The notes under the pieces were generated by a model, which saw only the letters and a list, made by a program, of their open reading frames with translations, was not told the DNA's origin and did no database searches. Positions 33,626 to 43,212 of a stretch of DNA of 64,000 bases are shown in pieces. How positions within the stretch are numbered: position 1 is the first letter of the stretch; the number at the start of each line of letters is the position of its first letter. This DNA comes from Segatella baroniae B14 (lineage in GTDB: Bacteria > Bacteroidota > Bacteroidia > Bacteroidales > Bacteroidaceae), in NCBI RefSeq assembly GCF_022024235.1, contig NZ_CP091800.1, positions 548,001 to 612,000 on the forward strand, given 5' to 3'. The position numbers and the translations under genes are program-made.

Positions 33626-35434
33626 ATGGAAGAAAAAGAATTCAAAAAAAGAAAATTCTTTATGGAATATATCAATTCACGAGAGGATAATCCTGTCGTA
33701 AAATCTGCCCATGCTTCTATGAGTTCAGCTGATAAAGACAAGTATATCAGCATCCTTGAGCGTGATGTTGAGCAGTATCGTCAGATGCTCCAGGAGTCAT
33801 TGGAGAATCAGAAGAAGATACAGGATAGACTTGATCGTGTTGCTGCTATGCTTGAGAAGAGCGATAAGGAGAAATCAACACTTCACGATACCATCAATCG
33901 CCTGATGACTCAACTTGAAGGAAACCAGAAACAGATACAATCCCTTCAGAACCAGATAAAGAATCTGATCAATCAGTCAATGGTTGACAAGGCAAATCTG
34001 TATGGAAAGAAAGTCTGGAATAACAGAGGAGGCAATACTACTACTGTCAGTCGTCAGGAAGCAAAGGATGACTTTGATGGAACTGCTGCTTCCCTACCCT
34101 CAGCAACTTCCGATGAAGAGCCAAGCAAGGAAGACCAGAAGGAAGTAGACAATCAATGCAAGGTTGGCATGAAATATAATACTATGGGTGCTGACATGGT
34201 TATTGATTATAAATGTGATGAAACCAAAATACCTGATGGTGCCAAGATAATCCGTAGGTTTACTCGCAGTATCTATGATCAGGTCAGCTACATTGTTGAA
34301 CACAAAGTACATTACATAGTCTACAAACTTCCTGGACAAGATCCGATCACAGTTCATTTTACCCTTCCTGGTAATGAGGAAATCGAAGAGGATTACAAGA
34401 AACTGAGTGTTGTGCCACACACCCATGTAACAAGCAGGTTCCTTTCTCGTCTGACAATGAACAAATACCAAATGGATACTCCTCTTTACCGAGAGATCAT
34501 CCGCATGATGGAAGATAAATTCAGCATATGCCGCCAGACACTTACAAATTATATTGGTATAGGCGCAGAATATCTCAAACTGGTTCTTCCATATCTTAAG
34601 AATAATCTACTTCAGGATGGAGCCAATATCCATTGTGATGAAACCTGGTGCAGAGTCAGGATCTACAACAAGGTTCTTAAGAAATACATCTGGTGTGTCG
34701 TCAATAAGGAAACCAAGGTTGTATACTTCTTCTACGATAATGGAAGTAGAGGCCAGGATGTTATCAAGAACTTCATCGGTTCTTCAAATATCAACTCAAT
34801 ACAGACAGATTCTTATTGTGGTTATAACTTCTTTGATCGGGAGGATAATGATATTACTCATTTGTATTGTATTGCACACGCCAGGTCAAAGTTCTTCTAT
34901 GCATATGAGCGAGGTAAAGACTATCGAGCAAAGGACTTCCTGGACTGGTTTGGATGGCTTTACGGCAGAGAGGAAACCTATAGAAAACAGAATCTCTCAC
35001 CTGCGGAAATCAAGAAAAGAAGAAACGATTCTGAAACTACTGAATGCATCGTTAAGATATATTCAAGAATGTGTGAACTTCAGAAGGATGACTCTATCAA
35101 GGGCGAATTGATGACGAAAGCACTCAATTACCTGAGTAACGGTTGGAAGAAGTTCTTCACCTTCCGTGAAGATGGTAATTACGAAATCGATAACCTGGAA
35201 GCTGAACGCTGCATCAGGCCATTAACTGTGAACAGAAAGAATGCACCGATACTCGGAAGTGAGAGCGGTGTAGAGAATCTGTGTCTCTATATGACCTTAG
35301 TCGAAACATGTAAGAAGAACAATATATCACCATTAAGATACTTCGAACGCTTCTTTGATATCATAGCAAAGACAAATGGTGTTGGAATTGAATGGGACCA
35401 GATGACACCTTCAAAACTCTGTCAGGAATCATAA
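33626..35434 (+). CDS. tnpC: IS66-family transposase TnpC (copy 2)
   Basis: The translation is identical to the transposase at 30778-32586, with all three DDE blocks intact. The start is placed at 33626 for the same reason as in copy 1. Confidence 0.93.
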   Translation: MEEKEFKKRKFFMEYINSREDNPVVKSAHASMSSADKDKYISILERDVEQYRQMLQESLENQKKIQDRLDRVAAMLEKSDKEKSTLHDTINRLMTQLEGNQKQIQSLQNQIKNLINQSMVDKANLYGKKVWNNRGGNTTTVSRQEAKDDFDGTAASLPSATSDEEPSKEDQKEVDNQCKVGMKYNTMGADMVIDYKCDETKIPDGAKIIRRFTRSIYDQVSYIVEHKVHYIVYKLPGQDPITVHFTLPGNEEIEEDYKKLSVVPHTHVTSRFLSRLTMNKYQMDTPLYREIIRMMEDKFSICRQTLTNYIGIGAEYLKLVLPYLKNNLLQDGANIHCDETWCRVRIYNKVLKKYIWCVVNKETKVVYFFYDNGSRGQDVIKNFIGSSNINSIQTDSYCGYNFFDREDNDITHLYCIAHARSKFFYAYERGKDYRAKDFLDWFGWLYGREETYRKQNLSPAEIKKRRNDSETTECIVKIYSRMCELQKDDSIKGELMTKALNYLSNGWKKFFTFREDGNYEIDNLEAERCIRPLTVNRKNAPILGSESGVENLCLYMTLVETCKKNNISPLRYFERFFDIIAKTNGVGIEWDQMTPSKLCQES

Positions 35435-35533
35435 AAAAGCAAAAAAAACAAAAAATACTAAATAGGCTGAATCGCTTTAGAATCGCGGTTCAGCCTATAT
35501 TTTTATATTGTTAGGTCGAAATTGGACGCTTAC

Positions 35534-35542
35534 CTTGCCTGT
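35534..35542. repeat. 9-base target duplication, right
   Basis: CTTGCCTGT matches 29840-29848 and marks the right border of the IS66 pair. Confidence 0.8.
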
Positions 35543-35680
35543 ATTTACATATGTAGATATACCAGAGGCATATGTATTCAGTCCATGCACTTTGTCTAAC
35601 TCCTTGCCATTATACTTAAAGGGCTGTATGCCGGTATCATTGAAATGAAATGCGCCTTCATACAATACATTAAATTTCAT
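35534..35680 (-). pseudogene. 5' part of a miniature chimeric Rhs frame, cut by IS66
   Basis: From the leader-encoded ATG at 35680 the frame reads MKFN, then NVLYEGAFHFN-type core text, then DTGIQPFKYNGKELDKVHGL and NTYASGISTYVNTGK before the IS66 end. The first block equals residues of the large Rhs protein encoded near 38380. The second equals the segment near 37750-37830. The 500-odd bases between are missing but the frame is kept. The last block is unlike the large protein and must derive from another toxin tip. Its 3' end is at 29789-29848. Confidence 0.7.
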
Positions 35681-35790
35681 CCGTATTTTATTTATTCATG
35701 ATTATTAAGTTTACAAAAACAGTAAATGTATTTTACGATAGTTATCTGGTTCAAAGGTACTACGTAAAGCAATATGTTGTACTTTTTGAT
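35669..35790 (-). promoter_or_regulatory. Rhs leader repeat, copy 1 (with promoter box and start codon)
   Basis: This 122-base segment is nearly identical to 36377-36499 and 44295-44416. It contains TACCTTTG on the minus strand (plus-strand 35752-35759), about 70 untranslated bases, and the ATG-AAA-TTT-AAT start (codon at 35680-35678). It would drive the miniature Rhs frame and its immunity gene. Confidence 0.8.
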
Positions 35791-35885
35791 AGAAATTCTC
35801 ATCTCTTTATCAGTGTTTAAACTCTACAGATCAATAACCCTGTTCGAGATAAGAATTTCTAAAAGAGCATGGGTTGTTTTATAGT

Positions 35886-36287
35886 TTATTTGTGATTATT
35901 GATGTAATCAATTATAAAAAGTGTAACTATATTGATAACCAACAAGCTATAATTGAATATTTTTGCTTGTTTACATTTTGCTATCATTTCCGGTTCATCT
36001 CTTAGCCTGTCGTATTCGTTAAAAATTTCTCTATATCTCTCATTTCGGAATAATACTATATATTTGAATATCATACATAAAATTACACATACCAAGATTG
36101 ATACTTTATTTAAGAACCTCGGTATGTTAAAGAATAGATGCATAAAATAATCTATTCCATTTATAAACACTAAAGATAACCCACTAATAATTCCGAAAGC
36201 ATATATAATCGAAGATTCACTGGTTTCTAAATGTCTTCTGTAGTAGCGATATATTACATAATGCATGATATAATAAAATTCCATCAT
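35886..36287 (-). CDS. Membrane immunity protein candidate, orphan paralogue
   Basis: The protein has 133 residues with three or four hydrophobic segments (for example IIYAFGIISGLSLVFINGID and VSILVCVILCMIFKYIVLF). A charged stretch (EIFNEYDRLRDEPEMIAKCK) is followed by QAKIFNYSLLVI. The last 60 residues are nearly identical to those of the gene at 36595-36996, whereas the N-terminal half has diverged. It sits downstream of leader copy 2 and a vestigial Rhs frame instead of a full toxin. A role in protection against a related pore-type or membrane-acting toxin is inferred from position and topology. Confidence 0.6.
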   Translation of the reverse strand: MMEFYYIMHYVIYRYYRRHLETSESSIIYAFGIISGLSLVFINGIDYFMHLFFNIPRFLNKVSILVCVILCMIFKYIVLFRNERYREIFNEYDRLRDEPEMIAKCKQAKIFNYSLLVINIVTLFIIDYINNHK

Positions 36288-36328
36288 TTGTTATATTTTT
36301 ATATTATTTGTTCCAAAAATCTAAGTCA

Positions 36329-36388
36329 TTATACTCCAATGCTACCATTGAAATGAAATGCGCCTTCATACAATACATTAAATTTCAT
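36329..36388 (-). pseudogene. Vestigial Rhs frame of 19 residues
   Basis: Leader copy 2 supplies the ATG; the frame reads MKFNVLYEGAFHFNGSIGV and stops. Bases 36300-36330, in another frame, resemble the last dozen codons of the large Rhs protein. So the core start and the toxin tip end have been joined by a large deletion that removed all of the toxin body. Confidence 0.65.
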
Positions 36389-36499
36389 CCGTATTTTATT
36401 TATTCATGATTATTAAGTTTACAAAAACAGTAAATGTATTTTACGATAGTTATCTGCTTCAAAGGTACTACGTACAGCAATATGTTGTTCTTTTTTGAT
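36377..36499 (-). promoter_or_regulatory. Rhs leader repeat, copy 2
   Basis: It is 123 bases long, differing from copy 1 by a few substitutions and one extra T. The -10-type box TACCTTTG lies at plus-strand 36460-36467. Similarity with copy 1 continues on the far side into the end of the immunity genes, so the repeated unit is immunity gene end plus leader plus core shred. Confidence 0.8.
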
Positions 36500-36594
36500 A
36501 GAAATTCTCATCTCTTTATCAGTGTTTAAACTCTACTGATCAATAACCCTGTTCGAGATAAGAATTTCTAAAAGAGCATGGGTTGTTTTATAGT

Positions 36595-36996
36595 TTATTT
36601 GTGATTATTGATGTAATCTACTATTATAAGTAATAATATATCGATAACCAATAAGCTATAATTGAATATTTTTGCTTGTTTACATTTTGCTATCATTTCT
36701 GGTTCATCTCTTAGCCTGTCGTATTCATTAAATATTTCTCTATATATATCATTTCGAAAGAATATCATATATTCAAAAATCGCCCAAAGTACAATATATA
36801 CCCAAGCAACAGGTTTGTCAACATGAAGTGGAGTTTCAAGTAATAAACACACGAAATAATCAATATTTAATATTATAAAAAAAAATAAAACCATAAGAAT
36901 ACTGCAAGCACGCCCCATCGACATCGTACGGCTCTCAAGATTCTTTCGGTAATAGCGATATATTACATAATGTATGATATAATAAAATTCCATCAT
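36595..36996 (-). CDS. Membrane immunity protein candidate for the Rhs tip
   Basis: The protein has 133 residues with three to four hydrophobic segments (ACSILMVLFFFIILNIDYFV, then AWVYIVLWAIFEYMIFF, and LLVIDILLLIIVDYI at the end). Its start overlaps the stop of the Rhs toxin gene by 4 bases (ATGA), the usual arrangement of toxin and cognate immunity. A membrane-embedded immunity protein suits a toxin with hydrophobic glycine-rich segments. A second methionine immediately follows the first and could be the true start. No named family is recognised. Confidence 0.65.
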   Translation of the reverse strand: MMEFYYIIHYVIYRYYRKNLESRTMSMGRACSILMVLFFFIILNIDYFVCLLLETPLHVDKPVAWVYIVLWAIFEYMIFFRNDIYREIFNEYDRLRDEPEMIAKCKQAKIFNYSLLVIDILLLIIVDYINNHK

Positions 36997-39900
36997 TTGT
37001 TATATTTGTATATTATTTGTTTCAAAAATCTAAGTCTTTTATCCTCCAATGCCCTTTTCCCTAAAAAATAGGCACTTGATATAGCCCAACCATAAGTAGG
37101 AATAAAGCCAACTCCTGTCATGATTAAATCCAGACCACCTTCACCAACCAATTTCTTTTGATGTTCATATATTTCTATACCAATTATGATTGCTGACAGT
37201 GCAGCAGAAGCCCCTCCTAAATACTTTATACCTGATGCTATTTTATTAGCACCTCGTAGATTGAAATCAATATCCACATTTCTAAATCTAAATGTTGGCT
37301 TAGCAGAGTTTATATATCGTCCTGTTGTTAACTCTCTAAATGCGTAAGCATTACTTCTTTCAAGAGGTTTTGCCATTCCCCATCCCGCAAATCCCAATCC
37401 AGTACTTAAATCTGTATTTTTATTGTCTATAGTTGACCACCAACGGCTCTCTGAGACTTTTTCATGGAAGCGTCTTTCTAATGTTCCACCATTTGAATAA
37501 CCCACATCATCTGGACCAAATGCTACATACCATTCGTTTTTGTCTGAGGCATAATGTACATTTGAAATCCCAACAGAATGACTATTTGCATAATCTATAG
37601 CTTCTTCTTGACTATCAAACAGTCCATTGATATCTATATGATTTATAGGATTGTCGTGACAATATGTAAATGGACTCACATCTTGGAAAAGCTCACAAAG
37701 GGGGTCCACTTTATTCCAAACGAGAACAACGGAGTTATATTGTCTTGCTCCATAGTCATATGTATTCAGTCCATGCACTTTGTCTAACTCCTTGCCATTA
37801 TACTTAAAGGGCTGTATGCCGGTATCTTCATGGGCAAACGGCGTACCGAAAGGATAATAGTTTGTACTTTCTAATACTTGTCCTTTATTATCTATCACTT
37901 CACGAATATTACCTAAATGATCACTGGTAAAATAATAAAAAGTAATATAAGACGGTATTATGTTGCGGTTGAAAAAATTAGGCTTACATAATTCAGTGTT
38001 GTTGAATTGACAATATCCACCATCAAACATATACTTATCTATCTTGCCGTTTTCTACTATTAAATGACCAGATAATAAATAGTCTGTCGAATCTACATAT
38101 TGTATTTCTGCATTAGAAAGCGCATGAGTGGTTCCTATCGGTACTGTTATATTTGGAACAGCAGTGTAGTGAATGGTACGAAGTTTTACACCAGAAGGAG
38201 AATAAACATATCTGGTTACATTTCCATCTGCAAACTGTATCCGAATAGGGTTATTGTTGTTATCATAATCAATATGGGTTATACCTTTACTTGCATCACA
38301 AATTAAAGCTCCATTACCATTGTATAGAAATGTCGAAGAGGAGCCTTTGCTACCATTGAAATGAAATGCGCCTTCATACAATACATTATCAGCATTCTCA
38401 TCAACACTGCTCAACTGAGCACCAGTATAGCTTAATGCCAAATCGTCTATGGCTCCATAACTGCCATTCTGCTTTAATCCATTTCGAATAATTCTGTCTG
38501 CTGAGCTATTGCTGTTATAATGAACAGACTCGTTAAACCGGCTTACGTTATTTGTAAAATTCTGCTCTCCATAAACCGCTTCAGTCATTCTGTTCATTTT
38601 GTCATAAGTAAAAGTATATCCGCGGTTGTTGTCGGAAAAATTGTCATTCCATTGCAAACTGCTTATATTGCCATTATAGGCAGCGGCACCATACGGATTT
38701 TCGGCATAATATAGCTTCTCCTGAAAGGTGGTCGTGCCTATGTGGCTAAGCCATCCGTGTAAATCATAGTCATATGATATAGAGGCGTTTTTTGATCCTG
38801 ACAAAGGTCGTTTTACATTTGCAAGGCGTCCGAATTCATCATAGCTATAATTGATGATGCTTGATTCCTGCTGGCCATTGTAATTAATCGTTGTTTTGAC
38901 ATTTTTTACCTTATCATTCTCTTCATAATAGGTATTTTCAATATCAGCATCCAAAGTCTTGCCATCTGGTATTGCAACTTTGATATTGGAGGTTAATATC
39001 TTATTTGAGAAAGAATACGTATTGGTGATATGCTCAAGATCTCCTTTTAGACCTTTAGCCTTTGACTCTAATAAATTACCTTTAATGTCATATCCAAGAC
39101 AGCTGTAGAGTAACTCTCCATTATTGGCTTGGGAAATAGTTCCTGTAAGATATCCTGAAGAATACTCGTAATCAGAAGCGCCATCCAGATGAAGGTTGGA
39201 GAATTCAGAACTTCGTGATCCATTTAGAAAACGATAATCGTCGTAATAATTTACCGTTTCAAGTACAGGGTTGGTTATAGTACAACCAGCCCCAACAACA
39301 TAATCCGTGTGAAGTATACCTCCGCTATTCTCTGAATAAGAAACGGTTCCATCCATAGACTCACTTATATCTTTTTGACTGCAAATGCCCTGTATAGCTA
39401 CACGCCCCAGATAATCATAAAGCATAAATCGAAATTTATTCTGTTCACGGAGCAATGCATCCTGCATATATGTTAAGTGATCAGCCTTATCATACCAATA
39501 TTCAATATAATCACAACCGGGCAGTATCTTCTTATGCAACCTTCCTCTGATATCATAACGATATTCATATCCATTTATTGTTTCATCAGGTGTCAGTTGA
39601 TATTCTGGCATTAAGACATATCTCAACTGACTTAAATCGTTATATACATAATAAGTACATGAGCCTGAGGTGTTGGAAATATCACTATATCTTTTCTCCA
39701 GCACTTTTAATCCACGCATATCATAGAAGCACTCTACACGACATGAATCTGCATCCCAACTTGTCTCTTTGGTCAGTGCTCCAGCCTGATAGTATCCATT
39801 GTCAATTAAAGTGTTTTGATCTAAAGGAGCTTCATAATATTTTACTTCATTTTTGTCGTTAAAAGTAGAGGTATATCTGTTCTTTTTGTTTTTTGTCACC

Positions 39901-40346
39901 CATAATGAACCCGGTATACTGACCTCTGATTTGTGACCAAATTCATCATAGGCTATGTCACTATAAGCATACGCACCCAAATGTTGAGCCTGGACCGTCT
40001 TAAATGAACTTTCGGTCATATTATTTGATGAGCTTTGCTCAAAAGGTAAATAATTTCGGTTTACTCTTCCTAAGTTATCATAGGTCTGTCCACTGATGAC
40101 ATAAGTCCCTTTGGTATTAACCGATCCGTCTGCCGTTATTGTAGGTCGTCCGAGTCCATCATAATACTGAAATTTATGCCGTATCTTTAAGGCTGATTCA
40201 TCATTAGGATCCAAATCACCTTCATAGTTATATGCTTCAACCATGGTTTTAACTTCCACATAGTTGTCTGAGGAAGTCTGGGCTGAAACACGAATGGCAA
40301 AGCACAATAGAAGTAGACCTAAATATATATATACTTTATTTTTCAT
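36993..40346 (-). CDS. Rhs-repeat protein with polymorphic toxin tip
   Basis: The protein has 1117 residues with a signal peptide (to about SAQ, residue 23). The N-terminal part matches DUF6443 (FQYYDGLGRPTITADGSVNT). The middle is a chain of YD/Rhs repeats (YDEFGRLANVKRPL, YEYRYDIRGRLHKKILPG). The Rhs-associated core follows near residues 815-910 (YYFTSDHLGNIREVID, ESTNYYPFGTPF, KYNGKELDKVHGLNTYDYGA, ending NPINHIDINGLF). The variable tip is residues 911-1117. It has two glycine/alanine-rich hydrophobic stretches (YLGGASAALSAIIIGIEIYE and LDLIMTGVGFIPTYGWAISS) that suggest membrane action. It overlaps the upstream gene by 11 bases and the immunity gene by 4. Confidence 0.85.
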   Translation of the reverse strand: MKNKVYIYLGLLLLCFAIRVSAQTSSDNYVEVKTMVEAYNYEGDLDPNDESALKIRHKFQYYDGLGRPTITADGSVNTKGTYVISGQTYDNLGRVNRNYLPFEQSSSNNMTESSFKTVQAQHLGAYAYSDIAYDEFGHKSEVSIPGSLWVTKNKKNRYTSTFNDKNEVKYYEAPLDQNTLIDNGYYQAGALTKETSWDADSCRVECFYDMRGLKVLEKRYSDISNTSGSCTYYVYNDLSQLRYVLMPEYQLTPDETINGYEYRYDIRGRLHKKILPGCDYIEYWYDKADHLTYMQDALLREQNKFRFMLYDYLGRVAIQGICSQKDISESMDGTVSYSENSGGILHTDYVVGAGCTITNPVLETVNYYDDYRFLNGSRSSEFSNLHLDGASDYEYSSGYLTGTISQANNGELLYSCLGYDIKGNLLESKAKGLKGDLEHITNTYSFSNKILTSNIKVAIPDGKTLDADIENTYYEENDKVKNVKTTINYNGQQESSIINYSYDEFGRLANVKRPLSGSKNASISYDYDLHGWLSHIGTTTFQEKLYYAENPYGAAAYNGNISSLQWNDNFSDNNRGYTFTYDKMNRMTEAVYGEQNFTNNVSRFNESVHYNSNSSADRIIRNGLKQNGSYGAIDDLALSYTGAQLSSVDENADNVLYEGAFHFNGSKGSSSTFLYNGNGALICDASKGITHIDYDNNNNPIRIQFADGNVTRYVYSPSGVKLRTIHYTAVPNITVPIGTTHALSNAEIQYVDSTDYLLSGHLIVENGKIDKYMFDGGYCQFNNTELCKPNFFNRNIIPSYITFYYFTSDHLGNIREVIDNKGQVLESTNYYPFGTPFAHEDTGIQPFKYNGKELDKVHGLNTYDYGARQYNSVVLVWNKVDPLCELFQDVSPFTYCHDNPINHIDINGLFDSQEEAIDYANSHSVGISNVHYASDKNEWYVAFGPDDVGYSNGGTLERRFHEKVSESRWWSTIDNKNTDLSTGLGFAGWGMAKPLERSNAYAFRELTTGRYINSAKPTFRFRNVDIDFNLRGANKIASGIKYLGGASAALSAIIIGIEIYEHQKKLVGEGGLDLIMTGVGFIPTYGWAISSAYFLGKRALEDKRLRFLKQIIYKYNK

Positions 40347-43212
40347 TTTTTCTTGTGTGGTACTTTATGCGTTGAGTAATATTTCCAAAAACATCGGTAG
40401 CTTCAATCAAACGATCAAATGAGTCATAATAATAGGTCATAAAATTGCCGTTAGGATATAACACATCTGTCAACTTCCCTGAATTTGTCCAATAATACCA
40501 GGATTCTGATTTTCTGGGATTATCACAATTTGCCTCCTGGTAACCCACGTATTCAGGATATCCTCCCCAGGAAACACCTGTTTTTGTTATAGATTTGTTA
40601 TAGGGCTTATATGCAGAAACTTCATAGAATTTTTTCGAATAAGCCAAATAGGTTTCGATAGTATCCACAGATAAGTCTCGGTTAATTCTAATCTTCATAG
40701 ATGGAACTGAAACGCTATCGTTAATCATCTTGTATATCGTCTGTTCTCCATTTATCAGAGTACTATTATAATAATTCTTCGTACCTATAGGTGACAAATT
40801 AAAATACTTTGTAGTTTGGTAGGCTGTTGCCGAAGCACGATAATCATCAAAAGGATATTCATAAACTGTTCTCTGTGTTTTTCCTAAACGACTTTTTGCA
40901 TGACCTGATATGACGTTAATCCATGATCGATGACTATATGGAAGACTTAACGGCAGAGATTTTAATGTATATTCATAGTTGTCGGTATTTGTTTGCTGAT
41001 GACTACCTATGTATGTCGTGGTTTCTTTTGCCAATAAGTTAAATTTAGGAATATCATAATAATATATGCTACCCGTGTAAAAAGGCGTAACATAAGAATT
41101 AGGCTTATTCCAGATTAAATCTGTTGTTTGTATTTTATCAATAATGGGATTCTTCGTATAGGAATAGACAGCTTTCTCTATTAACTTCCCGTCCGATGAG
41201 TAGGTTGATTCATCAAGGATCTTGCCATACAAATATGAATGGTCTGTTCGGGTAGGTGGTGTACTTCCCCAAGTTCTGCCAGGCATAATATTTGGATAGT
41301 CTGAAATATTCGAATAATGATAACAATTAGAGGAATGATCAGCTTCAGTAACTGTAACATAACTGTATCCTACATGAGGACCGAAAGTATTAGATAAGGG
41401 TACAACTGATGTATTCTTAGAAAAAGAAGTAGAAGTGCTAGCTCGAAATGAATAAAGCGGTAAAGCACACAACTGGCCACTTGATCTTTCTGAGCCGGGA
41501 ATATTATATGAGAAGATACGCTTTCTTACCGGTGACTTATTCATGCCATCAAAATCGCATATTTCTTTAATTCTTAACCCTCCAGTAAAAGTTTTTTTAG
41601 CAGCAGGTTCAATTAAATGATTCGTATAATTATCACAATACGCTCCATAAGTATTATGTTCGAATAAGAATGTTGTATATCCACCAGTTGGATAATACAG
41701 AGTCGTTAACTGACCATTTGACGAGCAATCGTTTACTTCCTTATTAAAATTATTATAAGAATTACTGTTCATGCCATTATAATACCCCCAATGATCAGAA
41801 GCCTGTGACAAATAATCGTTTGGCAAATGATGAAAATTATTATACACCATCTGGTAACTCATAGACTCTTTTCCATAGATAATTTTTACTTCATCTAAAT
41901 GCATTCGGTTATTATAATTATATTTCAATTCGATACTATACGTTGGAAATTTAATCTTGTCCAACACCTTTAACCTTGTGTATTTAAGAATGGTTTTATC
42001 TTTTATGGTATACGGTCCTCCGTATCTAAACTGAGAATATTTACTGCCATAGCCATTATAGCAAAGGTACATAAATAGTTCTAATCCGGAATTAGCCGGA
42101 GTTTGACAGACAGGATGATTGTTTAGGTTTAAGTTGGGATATAATTCATCTGTAGTCAGCGGAATATAACTAGATTCAAAAGTAGCTAAGGGCTCTGACT
42201 CACCAGGAATAATACTTTTAAGATATACGGGAGAATTTAACATGCCGCCATAGGGAAAAATAGCATTTGACTCGAGACTACTTGCAAACATAGTGCCCGT
42301 TAGTCCACCATATTCGGCATTATCATTCGTCAACAGAGAATTATATGAGTTGATAAATTGTGCAATAAAAGGCCCTCTTTCATAGTTGAAACGAAAAACG
42401 GTATTTCCATATTTGTCTTTTATTTTTGTTAAATACCATGTTTTTGCTATAAAAGAATCGTTTTGATTATCTTGTACTTGTGAGAAAAAATTAATTCCGT
42501 AATCGATGCACGAATTGTCACCACCAAAGATATAGACATAGCCTTTATCATCTCTCAGCGTAAAGCCCTTAATACACTTTGGTACTGCTTTTACAGAAGA
42601 TTTGCAGGGATAGTTAGGTATAAATGGACTTATATAGTTACTTTCGTCTTTTACATCAAAAAGAACATCTATGTTATCTTCTGATATCACTTTCCATTGG
42701 CCATCATTACCATATATAAATTTACCGGTTTTGCCTTGAAAATTGAAAACGAAAACATCTGGCTCTAAATCGTACGTTTTAAAATCATCACTAAATGTTA
42801 CATCACTGACAGGGTCGCCTTCATTGATACGATTAGGGTTTTCAAAATAATTATGAAATTCACCATACTTAGTACGTTTTTGCTGTTTCCACTCATCGGG
42901 TACATTTTTTTGGATTCTAGTGATAGAACCACCTGCTATCAATGTCCAGTTATGTCCAGTCCAGCCTGGAAGTGAATTAACTAAAACTCCACAGGCATCA
43001 TATTGAAGGTAAATGGATAATGGATAACCTTTAAAATAATATGTATTTAGCGGTATACTTATATTAGGCTGGCCAGTAAAATATGAAACTGGTACTTCAC
43101 CATATTTACCTAAATCGCTTGCGTTAGGAGTTGGTATATCACGAGTAATCACGTTCTGTGCATGTAATGATAAACAACAGAACATCAATAAAGAAAGTAG
43201 AATTCTAGCCAT
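40336..43212 (-). CDS. Rhs-like shell protein, N-terminal partner of the toxin
   Basis: The protein has 958 residues with a signal peptide (to HAQ, residue 19). The early block GEVPVSYFTGQPNISIPLNT, then GWTGHNWTLIAGGSITRIQK, is the conserved opening of Bacteroidetes Rhs-like proteins. A beta-rich body follows, and one clear YD repeat closes the protein (YYYDSFDRLIEATDVFGNIT). It may form the first half of a split Rhs cocoon completed by the next protein; the split is a feature of this locus. Its start shares a base with the stop of the upstream gene, and its end overlaps the toxin gene. Confidence 0.7.
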   Translation of the reverse strand: MARILLSLLMFCCLSLHAQNVITRDIPTPNASDLGKYGEVPVSYFTGQPNISIPLNTYYFKGYPLSIYLQYDACGVLVNSLPGWTGHNWTLIAGGSITRIQKNVPDEWKQQKRTKYGEFHNYFENPNRINEGDPVSDVTFSDDFKTYDLEPDVFVFNFQGKTGKFIYGNDGQWKVISEDNIDVLFDVKDESNYISPFIPNYPCKSSVKAVPKCIKGFTLRDDKGYVYIFGGDNSCIDYGINFFSQVQDNQNDSFIAKTWYLTKIKDKYGNTVFRFNYERGPFIAQFINSYNSLLTNDNAEYGGLTGTMFASSLESNAIFPYGGMLNSPVYLKSIIPGESEPLATFESSYIPLTTDELYPNLNLNNHPVCQTPANSGLELFMYLCYNGYGSKYSQFRYGGPYTIKDKTILKYTRLKVLDKIKFPTYSIELKYNYNNRMHLDEVKIIYGKESMSYQMVYNNFHHLPNDYLSQASDHWGYYNGMNSNSYNNFNKEVNDCSSNGQLTTLYYPTGGYTTFLFEHNTYGAYCDNYTNHLIEPAAKKTFTGGLRIKEICDFDGMNKSPVRKRIFSYNIPGSERSSGQLCALPLYSFRASTSTSFSKNTSVVPLSNTFGPHVGYSYVTVTEADHSSNCYHYSNISDYPNIMPGRTWGSTPPTRTDHSYLYGKILDESTYSSDGKLIEKAVYSYTKNPIIDKIQTTDLIWNKPNSYVTPFYTGSIYYYDIPKFNLLAKETTTYIGSHQQTNTDNYEYTLKSLPLSLPYSHRSWINVISGHAKSRLGKTQRTVYEYPFDDYRASATAYQTTKYFNLSPIGTKNYYNSTLINGEQTIYKMINDSVSVPSMKIRINRDLSVDTIETYLAYSKKFYEVSAYKPYNKSITKTGVSWGGYPEYVGYQEANCDNPRKSESWYYWTNSGKLTDVLYPNGNFMTYYYDSFDRLIEATDVFGNITQRIKYHTRKNEK

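Larger units (their letters stand above)
32697..35533 (+). mobile_element. IS66-family element, copy 2
   Basis: This is the same 2837-base unit as copy 1, in direct orientation, with terminal repeats at 32697-32716 and 35514-35533. The outer ends of the pair share the 9-base target duplication, whereas the two inner ends do not, so the pair behaves as one inserted unit. Confidence 0.95.

Noticed and set aside
29849..35533. IS66 pair as a composite transposon carrying cargo
   Set aside because: Only 11 bases lie between the copies, so nothing is carried.
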